Assembly: GCA_033063855.1 (NCBI GenBank)
Contig: CP093830.1
Coordinates: 9,610,854 to 9,674,853, forward strand
DNA from: Smittia aterrima
Lineage: Eukaryota; Arthropoda; Insecta; Diptera; Chironomidae
Length of the DNA stretch: 64,000 nucleotides
Direction of reading: 5' to 3'
Within the stretch, counting starts at the first letter, position 1, and each line of letters starts with the position of its first letter. The translations under genes and the position numbers were made by a program. Of this stretch, positions 37,801 to 49,483 are shown one piece after another. Under the pieces are notes generated by a model that was not told where the DNA came from, did no database searches, and worked only from the letters and a program-made list of their open reading frames with translations.

Positions 37801-40800
37801 CATGTTTTCATCAGCTAAGCCAGCGGTTGATTGACGAGCTGCTCTCTGTTCTTCCGGTTCATCAAGGTCTTGTACAATGTTGCTATCTGGAACGTACATC
37901 ATACTGCTTGAGAGTTCATCTGCATGAACTGGTTGTGAGGCGATAACGATACGCCACATGTGAACTGTTGTTCCTTTTTGTGTTCGTTCAAGGACAACAA
38001 TGTAGAAAGGCTCCTCAAAGACGGAGTTTCTTTGCAAATCGACCATCGCATCTTTCTCCTTTTCCATTAATCCACCAATTGGGTCAATTGACTCGTTGCC
38101 AGTTGTATCGATAAGTCCAGACGAGTCTGAGTCAGTTCGTTCACCTGTAATCAACTGCTCTTGGAAAACATGAAGGAATTGCGTGTTTTGCCAATCGTGA
38201 GTTGCATCGTCGATTGCATCAAGTTGAATAATACATCCAGGCCTTGCTGTCGATTGTTGCGACACGATTTTGATTTTATCGTGCAGCGGCGATTGATGAA
38301 GTAACATTGCATCGTTGATTGACGAGCACTCGGTCGATAGAGACATCATTGAGTCAGTCATCAATCGATGACGTCTTTCCGAGCTCGAAATCTCAGCCAA
38401 CAAGGTTCTCGCATCAATTACCGCTTGATAAACTCTTAAGGATTCTCCGTCAGAGGCTACAAAACACGCTGAAGGTGAATTTGACAGGTTGCCAAGGGTT
38501 GTGCTTGGTAGGAGTGTTGGTATCCAAGCAACATTGCTGAATGCAGAAATTTCCGGCGAATTGATTCTCGCGAGTTCACTCACACCTCCTGATTGTGACA
38601 ACGGCCCAACAGCATCGACTCTCCATAAAATAAGTTCGGAGCAGAAGCCTGAAGGAACGCAAACATCTTTTCCTCGACTAAGCTTTTCAGCAGTGAATTT
38701 TGGGGATGTTCCATTATTTTCTTCTTTATTTGAAAGCTCGGGGATGTTGTGATGAGATGTTGTCAGCAACAACGGTAATACCGGGTGACAGGTAATGTCA
38801 TTAACTCGGAATCTGTGTCCACTTGCTCTTGATGCATGACCAATACTTAAAACTTGCGAGAATTTACTTTTATCGGCGAAGGTCAATTGCCACAAGTTGA
38901 GAGTTCCGTTTGCATGCTTCGTGACCATTGAAATTGCGGGTGACGGCGGAGCCATTAGCAAGTCATTCGTTGAATGATTATGACCAGAATCGTTGACATT
39001 TCCTGAATCATTAGGCGATGCATTTCCTAATTTCTTTTCTTCAGCTTCGTCGTCTTTCTCTGCTTGCTCGTCAGCGTCTTGTTCCTCTTGAACACTTGGC
39101 AATGGCGTTCCCGTATCACCTTCGACTTGATCCTTCGTCGAATTCTCTTTGGTTGCCGATCCTGGACCCGTTTTAGAAACGCCTTTTATCACCATATCAC
39201 GGAAATGCAAATAGTTGATGCCAGATGAATACAGACTGACAGTTGTTGACATTGACATTGCGTCGCCGAGAGGAAATGCTGCTGGAATTCTTGTGGAGAA
39301 TGAGACTTGAGCTTGACGGAAAGCTCCGGGATGATATTCATCGAGCCATTCAATAACCCAAATCAAGAAACTTCCGTCGATTGGATGAATGGAGAACAAC
39401 AAATCAGGATTATGATGCCAATCACGCAACAAACATTCGATTTTCATGTCCAATGAATCCGTTCCAGAAGCTGGATTCTGTCCACTCTGCCCTGTCTGTC
39501 CATCAGTCATCAGCGACTGAATCGAAGTTGTATTTGAAAGAGTATGCGAAGGCGGAACAGTCGCTCCATGTGACCCAGCGCCAATCGAGTGTGATCGATT
39601 TGCATGCTGTTGTTGCTGCTGTGGATGAACCTCATCGCTGTGTTGACTCTCCTCGTGTGACATTGATTTGTTCATTCGGTTTAATTTACGTTTCACTTCA
39701 TCAGGAGCAACTCCACCGTGATGATCATCTGAATGTTCAGAGTTGCTGTTCTCACCAGTTTGAATATTATGCACATCTTCCTTTTCCATAAACTTTCTCG
39801 CCATCTCATGCATGATTCCTTCTGCTTGAAGCGAGAAGTGCATTTCCTTATTGTTCAACCAATGAAGAATAAAGTTCGGTTGTGTGGCTGGATCATTAGT
39901 TTGCATTGATGGAACAAGTGGAATGTCTGTTTCAGCATTTATGCTTGCGGCAAGATGAAAGTGAAGTCCCGGAGTGACTCCAGTGCCGTGATAACCGTAA
40001 GAATGAAAGTCGTGGACACTGTAAGTTGATGGCAAGGTTGGAATAGGTGGCTGACCGTATCCATTGCTAGTTCCGAGACCACCGAAGCCAGCTCCCATTC
40101 CACTAAGTCCAGTGCCTGCTTGATGTTTTGCATGACGTCGAATGTGGAAACAAGTCTTCATGTGTTTCAATCGTTGCATGAAGCGATGTTTATGACGATG
40201 TGTTCGGAATTTAGGATTCTGCGAAGCCAGAGGATCAAACTGATTCATGTTTACGAGGCCATCGTCAGGGAGAACAGTTTCAACCCATATCCGACAAATA
40301 TTGTCCAAGCATGATGTCACTAACATGTTTGAGACTGAACCCTTTGGCATATATTTGCTGGTCTTACGCCAAGAGATGTGAGTGACGGCTCTCGAGTGAG
40401 CCACGTACACGAACCCGTAGTTGAGCTCATTTGGATTGCCAATGTAACTTCCCATCGATTGATTGTGCTCTAAGCTTCTTGATGGGAACAATACTACAAA
40501 GGAAGGAACTTTAAAATTTAAACGACGAAATTTAAATTAAAGAACTTACAATGTTTGTTCTCGTACCAAACCTTCACCAATCGGTCGCTTTTTCCAGATG
40601 TTGCGAAAAGCGTTCCGTCGGGACTAAATGCCATATGATGAACCGGAGCGGCTGTATGACATTTCCATACACACTCCCAAGTCTCTTCTGGAGCATCTTC
40701 ATTCTCGTTTGTTGGTGTTCTTGGGTCACGATCACCTCCGATTTCAAATTTTACTAAAATCGAATGCAAAACTTTAATTATCAAATCATTTCAAAGGTGT

Positions 40801-41780
40801 TAAGTAATTTTACCATTCACAGGTTCATCGTCATCTTGTTTAGCTTGTTTTTCATGCCACATTTCGAGAACGATACCACCTGTGAGTAGTCGGGTTCCTT
40901 CCAAGTTCCATGACAAGGAACTGATGTGTGACGAAGCTTGAAGACATCCTGTTTGAACCCATTTGTACTCGAGACCATGTTCAGGAGGTTGCGAGCTGTG
41001 GATCAATGGAGTGGGCTCGAAAATGCAGACTTTGTCTTCATAAGCCGCTGCGATTTTCCCAGTGTCTGTACTACAGTCAAGGGCTGATATTCTGATGTAA
41101 TTGTGAACGGCGCCAGGAATGATTTGCACTCGTTCGAATGTGCTTGCAAGGACGACAATGTTACAGCCTGCTGCGTATGCCTGAAACAATCGAAATAATT
41201 ATTACGAGGAAGGTAAACAATAGATTAGTGTTTACGTAGTGATGCACTCACTACTCACAAATACAATTGCGAGGAAACTACGTTGTCGTTTGTGAGTAGT
41301 AAGAAGAAAGAAATGAAACTACACATCGCGAAAATACGCGATAAAGAGAAGAGACGAAGAATAAGAAGTGTCAGCTGACTTTCGTGGCGAATTTCAAAGC
41401 AGTATAAAGCAAATCGCGACTCATAACAAGTTGATTAACATTAATTAGATGATTAATAGGGCTCAGAATTGATCCATCTGGATGTCAATCTGGATCTTCA
41501 TCCGATAGAAAATTTTATCGATTATTTTTTATCAGCGGAAAAACGAGGTTGGCACTTGATTGTCATTAAGATTTTTGTTGTTTCTTATGCAAAGACTCTT
41601 TTTGAGCTCAATTTCACTATTTACAATTCCAATTCACAGTGGAGATGTCCGGAAAATTACAGAAATCATAATCCAACAACAAAGATTTCTCACCGTAAAA
41701 GAAACGCCTTCAACGGAGCCAACAGCAAAGCATCTGTCACCAGCATTGCACGCACCACTTAGTATTTGATGACAGTTCAT
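28838..41780 (-). CDS. Rbcn-3A: Rabconnectin-3A / DmX WD-repeat protein
   Basis: Scaffold that, with Rabconnectin-3B, promotes V-ATPase assembly and endolysosomal acidification (needed for Notch signalling in flies); relative of yeast Rav1. Sixteen coding exons, 3490 residues: 41694-41780, 40814-41180, 40550-40753, 36187-40493, 35480-35566, 35177-35296, 30835-35120, 30686-30776, 30393-30476, 29926-30082, 29742-29854, 29608-29677, 29459-29533, 29266-29399, 29125-29208, 28838-29044. All phases agree. Exon 1 encodes MNCHQILSGACNAGDRCFAV, the DmX start. N-terminal WD repeats fill about residues 30-1300 with acidic linkers. The Rav1 C-terminal homology region lies near 1900-2100 (GVGWWLKNP, WRKAALKNAFALL). 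Acidic linkers follow, and a C-terminal WD propeller covers about 3200-3480 (LPLYLTGGQDGSVQMWEW, FFVTGSADGDIKVWALG). Length matches fly DmX. Two 4.3-kb exons hold 82% of the coding sequence. Confidence 0.97.
41236..41300. other. Overlapping inverted repeats in Rbcn-3A intron 1
   Basis: Two hairpins share sequence. GTAGTGA (41236-41242) pairs perfectly with TCACTAC (41248-41254) around a 5-base loop. ACTACTCACAAA (41250-41261) pairs perfectly with TTTGTGAGTAGT (41289-41300) around a 27-base loop. They overlap at 41250-41254 and so exclude each other. The location is 56 bases or more upstream (transcript sense) of the exon 2 acceptor. Function unknown. Confidence 0.6.
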
Positions 41781-43040
41781 CGTTTTTTACTGTTAATTAT
41801 TTTTCTTATCAATAGAAACTCATTTTTCTCGTAGGTTTCCTTTTATTTAGAATTGTTCAAAAACTGGTCGACTGGTCGTCGTAGTCGTTGCTCGGTTTGT
41901 GGTTTCATGAAAACGTTGAGATTTGAAATTTATAGCGGTTGAAATTTATAGTAAAACTTTATAGCAATTCAAAAGATTTTTATAGCTTAAGACCAACTTG
42001 CAACGGACAAAAATATTTTTTAGCTTTAAATCTTTTTCGGTCAGAAAGGCTCTTGCAAGAAGAACTTGAATGCTGCTGAAATTGAATATTTAAAATTCTT
42101 ATGTTACATGATAAATTAACAGCTCCTGATGTACTTCAACCAATCGAGAGAAAAGACTTCGACCTTGATACTACCAAATCTGTTAAGTCGTCTTGTTCAG
42201 AGAACTTGATTGATGCGATCGTTCTCTCTTGCAAGTATTTCTCAAATTGAATATCACAACAATGTATTGAAAGTCCGATTGGCATGTCGTAATCGATTTA
42301 AATTTTTAAAGCTCAACATTTTCATTAAGAGTCGTCGATTCATACAAAAACAGAATCGTTCATACAAATCGCTGTCGACTCTAAATGATTGTTGAACATA
42401 ATGAGAACATAGAGGTTGGAAAACGTTAACATGAGAAAGTCTTGACATGTTTAAAAATAATGTTCACGTGTCTGGAAAAAAAGCTTAAAATTTCGAGAAG
42501 ATAATGATGGCCTGCGGTCAATTCAACAAACAAGCTTCCGTCAGAAAGAATTCCTTGAACATTTCGCACATTCAATTATCGTTTCGTACTGGAAAGTTCC
42601 GGAGTAAGTGAGATCAATTGTCCACGTGACGATAACACTGAAACTTCAAAGCAATGCAAGTTCAAAGCATTGAACATTTATCATAAACAGCGAACGATTC
42701 TCAAATCATGACGACGATAAAGTTCGATGATATGAAAGTTTTTGGGGCAAAGCACGTGAAACTCTGCGTGTTTCTCACAGCGAGATAGAAACAAGTAACG
42801 TTTCTTATCAGAGATAAGAACCAGTTGTGAAACAATAAAAATACATTTTAAATTACGGTGTTTTATCATTTCGAAAGAATTGTTTCTCTCTCTATATCTC
42901 TCTTGTGTTTGCTCTATCTACACAATAACAATCTTAAAAGTAAATCTTCTTCATTGCTACTTAAAGGCAAACGGATCAACTTGCTCTCTCACGGAGAAGC
43001 AAATGTGGAATGGAATTTTTCTTCTTTCAAGGAACTAAAG
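41781..43040. other. Spacer between IP3K 3' end and Rbcn-3A start
   Basis: About 1.26 kb upstream of Rbcn-3A on the minus strand and downstream of the IP3 kinase stop. It should carry the Rbcn-3A promoter and 5' UTR and the kinase 3' UTR. No clear TATA box. No extra gene; short frames here are unremarkable. Confidence 0.5.
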
Positions 43041-45730
43041 CTAACCGCTTGAGTCTGAGTTGTTGTCGGAGCCGTTTTCAGCCATCTCCTTTGCGATCGT
43101 ACTGAAAATGTCGATGATATTGTTCAGTCCGATCAGATAGCCATCCTCGTGATTGCCAACCTCCCAGCTCTTTTTATGATTGATTTTAATTCCATTGGGA
43201 AGTGGTCCAGTTTTAGCAAAGTCTATCATCCAGCAACTTGCTTGCTTTCGATCGTGAAGAAACAGCAACGAGCTGCCGATGATCTCGTGCGACTTAAAGA
43301 ACTCGGAATGCTCGAGAGTAGCGCGAATGGCTTTAAGGCGTTGAACGTATTTAGGCTGCGTGAAAGAATTTACTTAGAAGATTGGAATTTCAAACGGTTC
43401 ATTGATGGCTTACCAAAGCATGAGGGTACCCGTTGCAAAACTCTTTGAACATATCCATAATCTCTTCTCGCGACTTGATGGTTTTAAAATCCTTCGACTT
43501 TAAATCGTCTTTCTTGATCCCTTCGATTCGAAAGCCAAGATTGGCGGTGCTCGAAATCGTTTCACGCCAAACCTAATTTGTGTTCGTTAAGAAGATTAAT
43601 TTTTATTTAGCTGCACGATTGAATAGTTTGACATTTGAGTGCTTACCATGTATCGAGGCTTAGTTACGCCTTTCGCAATATGCTCTTCCTCTGTCGGAGC
43701 ATTTGGATCGATTTGGATCATTTTCTCATACATGTCCTAACGAGGCAGAGATCTTCAATCAAATCATCCTCAAGTTAACAAAAACTTTTATTCTCACCTT
43801 TCTCAGTTTCTGTTTCTCTTTGGCTTTTAGTAATTCTTCTTCGAGATAAGTTCGGACACCAATTTTGCAGTCCATCACGCAACATGGCTTATTAAAATCA
43901 CTCAAAAGATCTTGAAGTTGAAGATATTGAGCTGAAAGTGAAACGAGTCGTGAAGGAAAATCGTCGGTCGATGTTCGATCTTTTTAACTTACATTCATCT
44001 TCTTCGTCTCCATTGACAACACCTTTGAAGTCAGGCACATAAGGTCGCATGACATCTGTCATGAGTTCTTTGAAACTAGTCTCTTCCTTTGGCGTAAGCT
44101 TCTTCAAAACAATTCCAGGTTCGAGGCCCGCCTTGAAGTTTCCCTGATGACCAGCAAGTTGAACCCACGGATAGCGCTGCTTGTTCCTGTGGGTTTGGAA
44201 GAATGGCGTCCATTGCACAATGTTACGAAGTTTCCTCCAACCGATCACTGACTGAGAGAAGAAGAGAAGAAGTCAAAGAATGAGTCAAAGCTTCCACTTG
44301 AAAGTCAACCGCGAAATGTTAAAGAAGCAAAACGAAACTCGCGATTAGGAGCTGCGGTTAGGTGTTTAAATATTTTTCCTACAACCAAATGTTTGCTTTC
44401 GAACGACTAAGCTAACGACTTAGTCACTTAAGCCTCGTGGTGGTAATTTTCCGAAATTAAGTTAACTGAACCGTTAACTCATTGAGCAAAAATAAAATAT
44501 TTGCATTGAATGTCAGAGAGTGAATTAAATTTCAATTGAAATATTTCCTGACTGAGGTTTGAAGAAGAAATAGAAAAAAAATATTTACTCGAAAGCCGTG
44601 TTAAAAAACCAATAAAACTAACCACGATTGACGTCTTTCGTTCTCGTCGGCGGCAAATAATTTTCACGATTATATAAGCGAGACTGAAACTGTGAGCTGT
44701 TGTTTCACATTTTTCTATAAGCTTCAGTGAGCTCTCGAACGGAAAGAGGCTCATGTTTCAATTATAGCGAGAACTCTAATTAAATTCTTTAACAGTTCTC
44801 TCCGTTCATCATCAATGACGTATTGACACGAATGCTCGTTTAAAGCAGGTCGAGGTCAATGAAAGCTTTAATTAACTTGATACATTTCAATTAGTAGATA
44901 AGCTTCCTTCAGTCTCTCACCTTAGATTCCTTACTGTTGGGTTCATTGCTTTTATTTTCAGCAACATCACTATCCCATTCACTTGATAGGTCATCGCTCG
45001 ATGGCTCACCATAATCTTTTGGCATCGGAACTTGCAACAAATATTGTTTCAAGTATTGATCGTAGCCATCTGAGATTTTTCCATTTCTTGTACATGTCAG
45101 CCGATGACTCTTCGGCTTTAAGGACAATGAATTAATGGACGGAGATGAGGATGGCGTGGATGAATCGGGCGATGACTGCGGATAATTAATTGTGTGGTTG
45201 ATTGATTCTTTCTCCTTCTTCTCATCTCTTAACTTGCTCAACGAAATCTTTCGTTGCATATCAAGCGATCGCTTGGTTGATGATTTTTTTCGCGGTGGCT
45301 TATGATGATTCGTTACATCGTTTGCACCACCAGATTGCTTGTGCTCCTCTTCTGAGGCTGATGCCGAGTCTGACTCTGACATTAATAAGCGTCTTTGTTC
45401 AGTTGGTGTAATATTTGGAAAGTGTAGAAGTTTCACAATTTTCTTTTCACCTAGAAACACAAAGAATTTTTTTTAGCCTTTGCGTTAGCCTCCAATCAAA
45501 CGAATCAGACGAGAGACGACGCTCGACGCGTTGTTTACAATCCAAAAATACTTTTTTTCTTATCAATGTGTCAAAATTAAAATAATCAACATTAAAAAAT
45601 GTGTCTGACCTGTCTCTGTGAAGCAAACTTCCTTGGCAATGATTTTATCAAAGTCCTCGTAGATAGTTAACGTTGGAATGTCTCCTGCTGCTGTTGAAAC
45701 GTTACTAATCGAAGGAGCTGGCATAAACAT
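43041..45730 (-). CDS. IP3K: Inositol-1,4,5-trisphosphate 3-kinase
   Basis: Phosphorylates Ins(1,4,5)P3 to Ins(1,3,4,5)P4 in the cytoplasm, damping IP3-driven calcium release. Seven coding exons, 535 residues: 45610-45730, 44921-45450, 43993-44251, 43798-43931, 43647-43736, 43414-43572 and 43041-43355, phases consistent. Residues 1-217 are a Ser/Asp-rich, low-complexity regulatory tail. Residues about 220-240 match the calmodulin-binding helix (WRKLRNIVQWTPF) directly before PWVQLAGHQGNFKAG. The catalytic IPK signature MDCKIG places Asp324 and Lys326 at the active site; SSLLFLHD and the metal-binding Asp in WMIDFAKT (Asp476) follow. Mammals have IDFGKT there, a mild change. The chosen ATG is the first in frame after an upstream stop, but the open frame extends 14 codons 5' of it, so an extra upstream exon or an alternative first exon within the 669-bp intron 2 is possible. 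C-terminal Asn/Asp/Ser tail is short. Confidence 0.96.
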
Positions 45731-47805
45731 TTCTCTCGGCCAGAAATAAAAATTCAGCTTTGTTAGCTTAGCGTTATCAGCTTAGTTCAATTATTTTTTT
45801 TATGATATTTTCGCGCAGCCTCTTTCGAGGGTGCTTCAGGCAATTGTCGGATGGCTCATTGAGAATGCAAATTTCCTTGTGACCTGCTTCTGAGCGTCCT
45901 CATCATTATGAATCATTTAAATCGGTCACTGACACTCCACACTTCGTTAAAATAATTCTTTATTTATTTTTAGAGCAAAACAGTTTTCGCGACTCTCAAA
46001 GTTAATTCACATGCCATCGAGCGCAGCAACAAAAAACGGAAACATCAATTAGTCAAGAGAGAAAATAAGCGGCGAGCGACTTGTGACGTTTATTGAAACG
46101 ACTTTTCGTTTTAATTATGTGGCACCGAAATAACAAAAAAGAAACATCACTCGTGCGCCTTTTAAAGCCAACAGTCGTTTACACACTTTTAATGTCTTCT
46201 TCGCTTTCAATTACAAGTGACCGCGCGCGAGAAAGGCCGGTGAGCTTTTACTACTTTCAACGCTGATTGATCAGCAACCGCAGGCATTTCACTTTATCGT
46301 TGATCGTAGATCTGCTGATTGCAACACTTCACTCAACAAGAAAACGTCGCAATAGACGGAAGTATTCCGAAATTTAACTCATGCAGCACATTCTTCGTCT
46401 TCAGTTTGTTATCACGGGATGTCATTGACGTCATTCGAGACAGTCAGCTTCCCTCTTCTCACGAAACCATCAGCAGGTGGCACGAACTAAAATTATTATT
46501 TTTATCCACAGTTCGTGTACTTTTAGTATTTGTTTCCGAATTAATTAGGTTCACACAAATTCAATTTAACGTTGAGAGTTGGAAAACTCTTTCGGCTCAT
46601 TGAAGAGAATATAAAAAAAAGACTTCAATGCCGATGATTTCGGTTAGTTTGCATTGCACTCTGTAATCGCGCGCTGTTATCACGCAGTTAACGCGAAAAT
46701 CTGTTTACGTTGCTGATAAAAAAAATGTTTCGCTCCGCTTGGAAAACTAAAGCGGAGAATTTTTCACAATGAAATAAAAAAAAAATTTACGCGCGGGACG
46801 GCAAGTCTCGGTCGTCGCAGTTTGAAAAATACTCTGTAGGTTTAAATTTACTCCGAGTAGAGTTTGGAGAAGAAGGGGCGAGTGTGTTAGTGATGTTGCT
46901 GACATCAACTTCAAAGTCTGACAAAAGTTTTCTTTTATGTTTTCAACATCCATCGAGTTGATTTATGATATTTCCGTAAGTGTCACGCGCGATCGTCACG
47001 ATCCCCACGAAGAAACACAACATGAGAGAAAGAGAAATAAAAACTCCAGAGTCGCGCACATGTATTCGTTATTTAATCCATTCAACTCCATAGAACTCGT
47101 GTGTGCACGAGATAAGTGACAGAGTCGAAGTGAGCTAGAGAAGGGAAACTTGATAAAATTCCATTGACTCCACGTTCAGCACTCGCTTCGAATTCAAAAC
47201 ACTCCAACACAATCGTAGCCATTTACGTCATTGCCATTTTCTTGTGTCGACTCGATTGCTCGTTTTACAATTCACACAACTTTAGTTAGAGCAACTCCTA
47301 AGCGGGCCTCGAACGATCAACTCGAGAGAAATAAAGAAAGTTCTGTCAATAAATGACGGGCGCGGGAGAGAGTAACTCGTCGTGGTTCATTCAATTCATG
47401 ACGACTCTCTACGCAAAATATGTTTCATTTCAGATCTCATTTGATCTTTTCTGATTTATCTTACAAATGCCAAAATGTGTTTACTTGTTGAATTCTCTAA
47501 CAATGGGCGATAAAGAATCATTATCAATGGGAAAATGGGAAGGCTTCGCAGCCGGTGCAAGTGCACGTTAGCTAGAGAAGGAGAGCAACATTTATTGCGT
47601 CGTTGATTTTCATCGGATTATGCATTTAATTAACGACGTCGAAGTAGAAGCTGCTGAGAAATTTGATTTGCACGTTCGTTCAGCTTCAACACTTTTAATT
47701 CTTTTCATATCAATTACGTCTTTAATTGATTGCTCTTGATCAGCGATTTCTTTATTCATCAGACGCTTGCGAATTGTTTAATTCAAAGGCTTGTGATGTC
47801 ATTCA
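45731..47805. other. Upstream region of the IP3 kinase, no gene seen
   Basis: Probably contains the kinase promoter and 5' UTR exons, none of which I can place. The short plus-strand frame 46319-46603 has no recognisable features. Non-repetitive, with several CG-containing purine tracts. Confidence 0.45.
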
Positions 47806-48012
47806 CTAAGCGCGATTTACTGAATTAATCGCTTCTTTAATTTGTTGCCTTTGTTTTGACGATACCACATTGTGACTCAGGTCAACGATTTGAATTTTCG
47901 TCATTTCCTCGAAAACACTTTTAAATTCGGCGAATTGAATTGACGTCGAGGATGATGAATCTACGGAAAGTTCATGAAACATAGAGAGCTCACTCAGTGA
48001 CTCATAGACCAT
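47806..48012 (-). pseudogene. Isolated leucine-rich-repeat C-terminal fragment
   Basis: A 68-codon frame from an internal ATG reads like the last repeats of an LRR protein: LSELSMFHELSVD, then FEEMTKIQIVDLSHNVV, then a polar tail ending IKEAINSVNRA. The end resembles the end of the gene at 16388 (LTKLQLADFLDNK plus a helical tail), although the cap Cys residues are missing. The frame is closed by a stop 28 codons upstream, no convincing acceptor lies there, and no other LRR sequence was found nearby. I therefore call it a relic; a real terminal exon of an unseen gene, or chance, remains possible. Confidence 0.35.
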
Positions 48013-49483
48013 CGGATATGATTTCAGAGTCACACCGAGACATTATTTCACCAATTGTATGCAATAATCTAGCATCTGTTTCATCATGGATCAAATGAAG
48101 CAATAATAAATAAAATTTCCAGTTAAACTTGATAATTGAATCGTTTCGTTTCACACAAAAACTCGAGAGCCGGTCGTTTGACGTCAGTGAAAAAATATCA
48201 CCGAAAAGAAGAATGATCCATGAAAATCAGATCGAGTTTCACATGCTGATGACTTCTCCCCTTTGTTGTGTCATCAAGCAGTAACAAGATGAGTCGTATA
48301 CGACGATCTGATAACAAAAGAATCTTTCTAGAGTTGGAATTGATAAAGTTTTTTTTTGTCCGCGCTGCCTTCAGCTGGCAAAGCAAACATGTTTGATGAA
48401 ATCCAAAAATAGATTGACTTGATGATGATCGCATGTGGCGCATCGTGAAGTGCCTAAGTTCACTGAGAAAAAGGCCGACGACAAGCGTGGCGTAAGCCTC
48501 TCCGCCCCGAATTTCTTTTGACCGACATTTCTTTACAGTTTCAATGCGACAATATCTCGAATAAAAAATTTCGCTCCTTTTTGAGCAAAGCAAAAATTGA
48601 ATAAATGTAATCGCCATCTGAGATAAATGAGATTTAATTAGCATAACTTTCAATACATTGGCACTTTCTACTTGAATTTATGATTGTTTCATTGAATAGA
48701 ACAGCGACAGCTGAAAAATGTTTCAGACAAAATGAAGAGTAAATCTTTTAGATGAAATCAAGTTTATTATGAAAAGTCCAATGATTAGAATTTGATGATC
48801 TTGGTAAGTTCCGCGTTTGGTTTAATTCGATTAAAGCTGATGAAGCTTTAGAATAAAAATTTTGTGATTTTTTTCTATCGAAGCATTAAAGTTTGAAGAA
48901 GGAAAATTGATGGAAAATCTTTAAAAGCTTTAATTAAAATTTCGAAGCTTTCAAAAGCTCGTGAAAATTTTCAGAGCTTTCAAGCTTCGCTGGTTGCATA
49001 CTTTGAAGTTTTCATACTTTTCCGAGCTTTTCACACGTTGCACTAGTAATAAGGTCATTTAGTTCAATTGAAAAATTGCTACGAACATTAATCTCATTAC
49101 AATTCATCGGTCATCGCTCCTCGTTAGAGATAATTTAAAATTCAAAATGTTCTCTCTCTCTAATCAGTTATCAACGATCTATAATTAGACTCAGAACATT
49201 TATTTCGACATCGCGCTCATTTTCACGCCAACGTGTTTCCTATCTCTCCCGACAATTCTATCGTACTTGGAATCGTCGCGCTCGCACATGTGCAGTGAGA
49301 GTCAGAATAATTTTCTCTGTCGCTTTCGGTTTCTAAAAATACTTCCCCCATTTTCAGTCGTCTTATCACCCTCAACGAAAACGTTGTGCGTTGTGAAAGC
49401 AAGAAATTAATATTTTTCGGCCGGCATTTTGTCAGGAAAATAGTTTTTCAATTGAAATTAATTTAGTAAAGCGACTGAAAGAA
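48013..49483. other. Non-coding region upstream of the reductase gene
   Basis: No gene supported. The 151-codon minus-strand frame 48198-48653 has no domain-like sequence. Around 48830-49030 the motif AAGCTT(T) recurs many times in imperfect form, a degenerate local repeat. The promoter of the plus-strand gene at 49484 should lie near 49000-49450. Confidence 0.45.

Noticed and set aside
39381..39791. 136-codon plus-strand frame
   Set aside because: Antisense to Rbcn-3A exon 4, His/Ser-rich only because of the opposite strand.
44479..44754. 91-codon minus-strand frame inside IP3 kinase intron 2
   Set aside because: Could be an alternative first exon, but no donor joins it in frame to the next exon with a convincing consensus.
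48198..48653. 151-codon minus-strand frame near the LRR fragment
   Set aside because: Considered as an upstream exon of the LRR fragment, but it has no LRR spacing and no donor that joins in frame.
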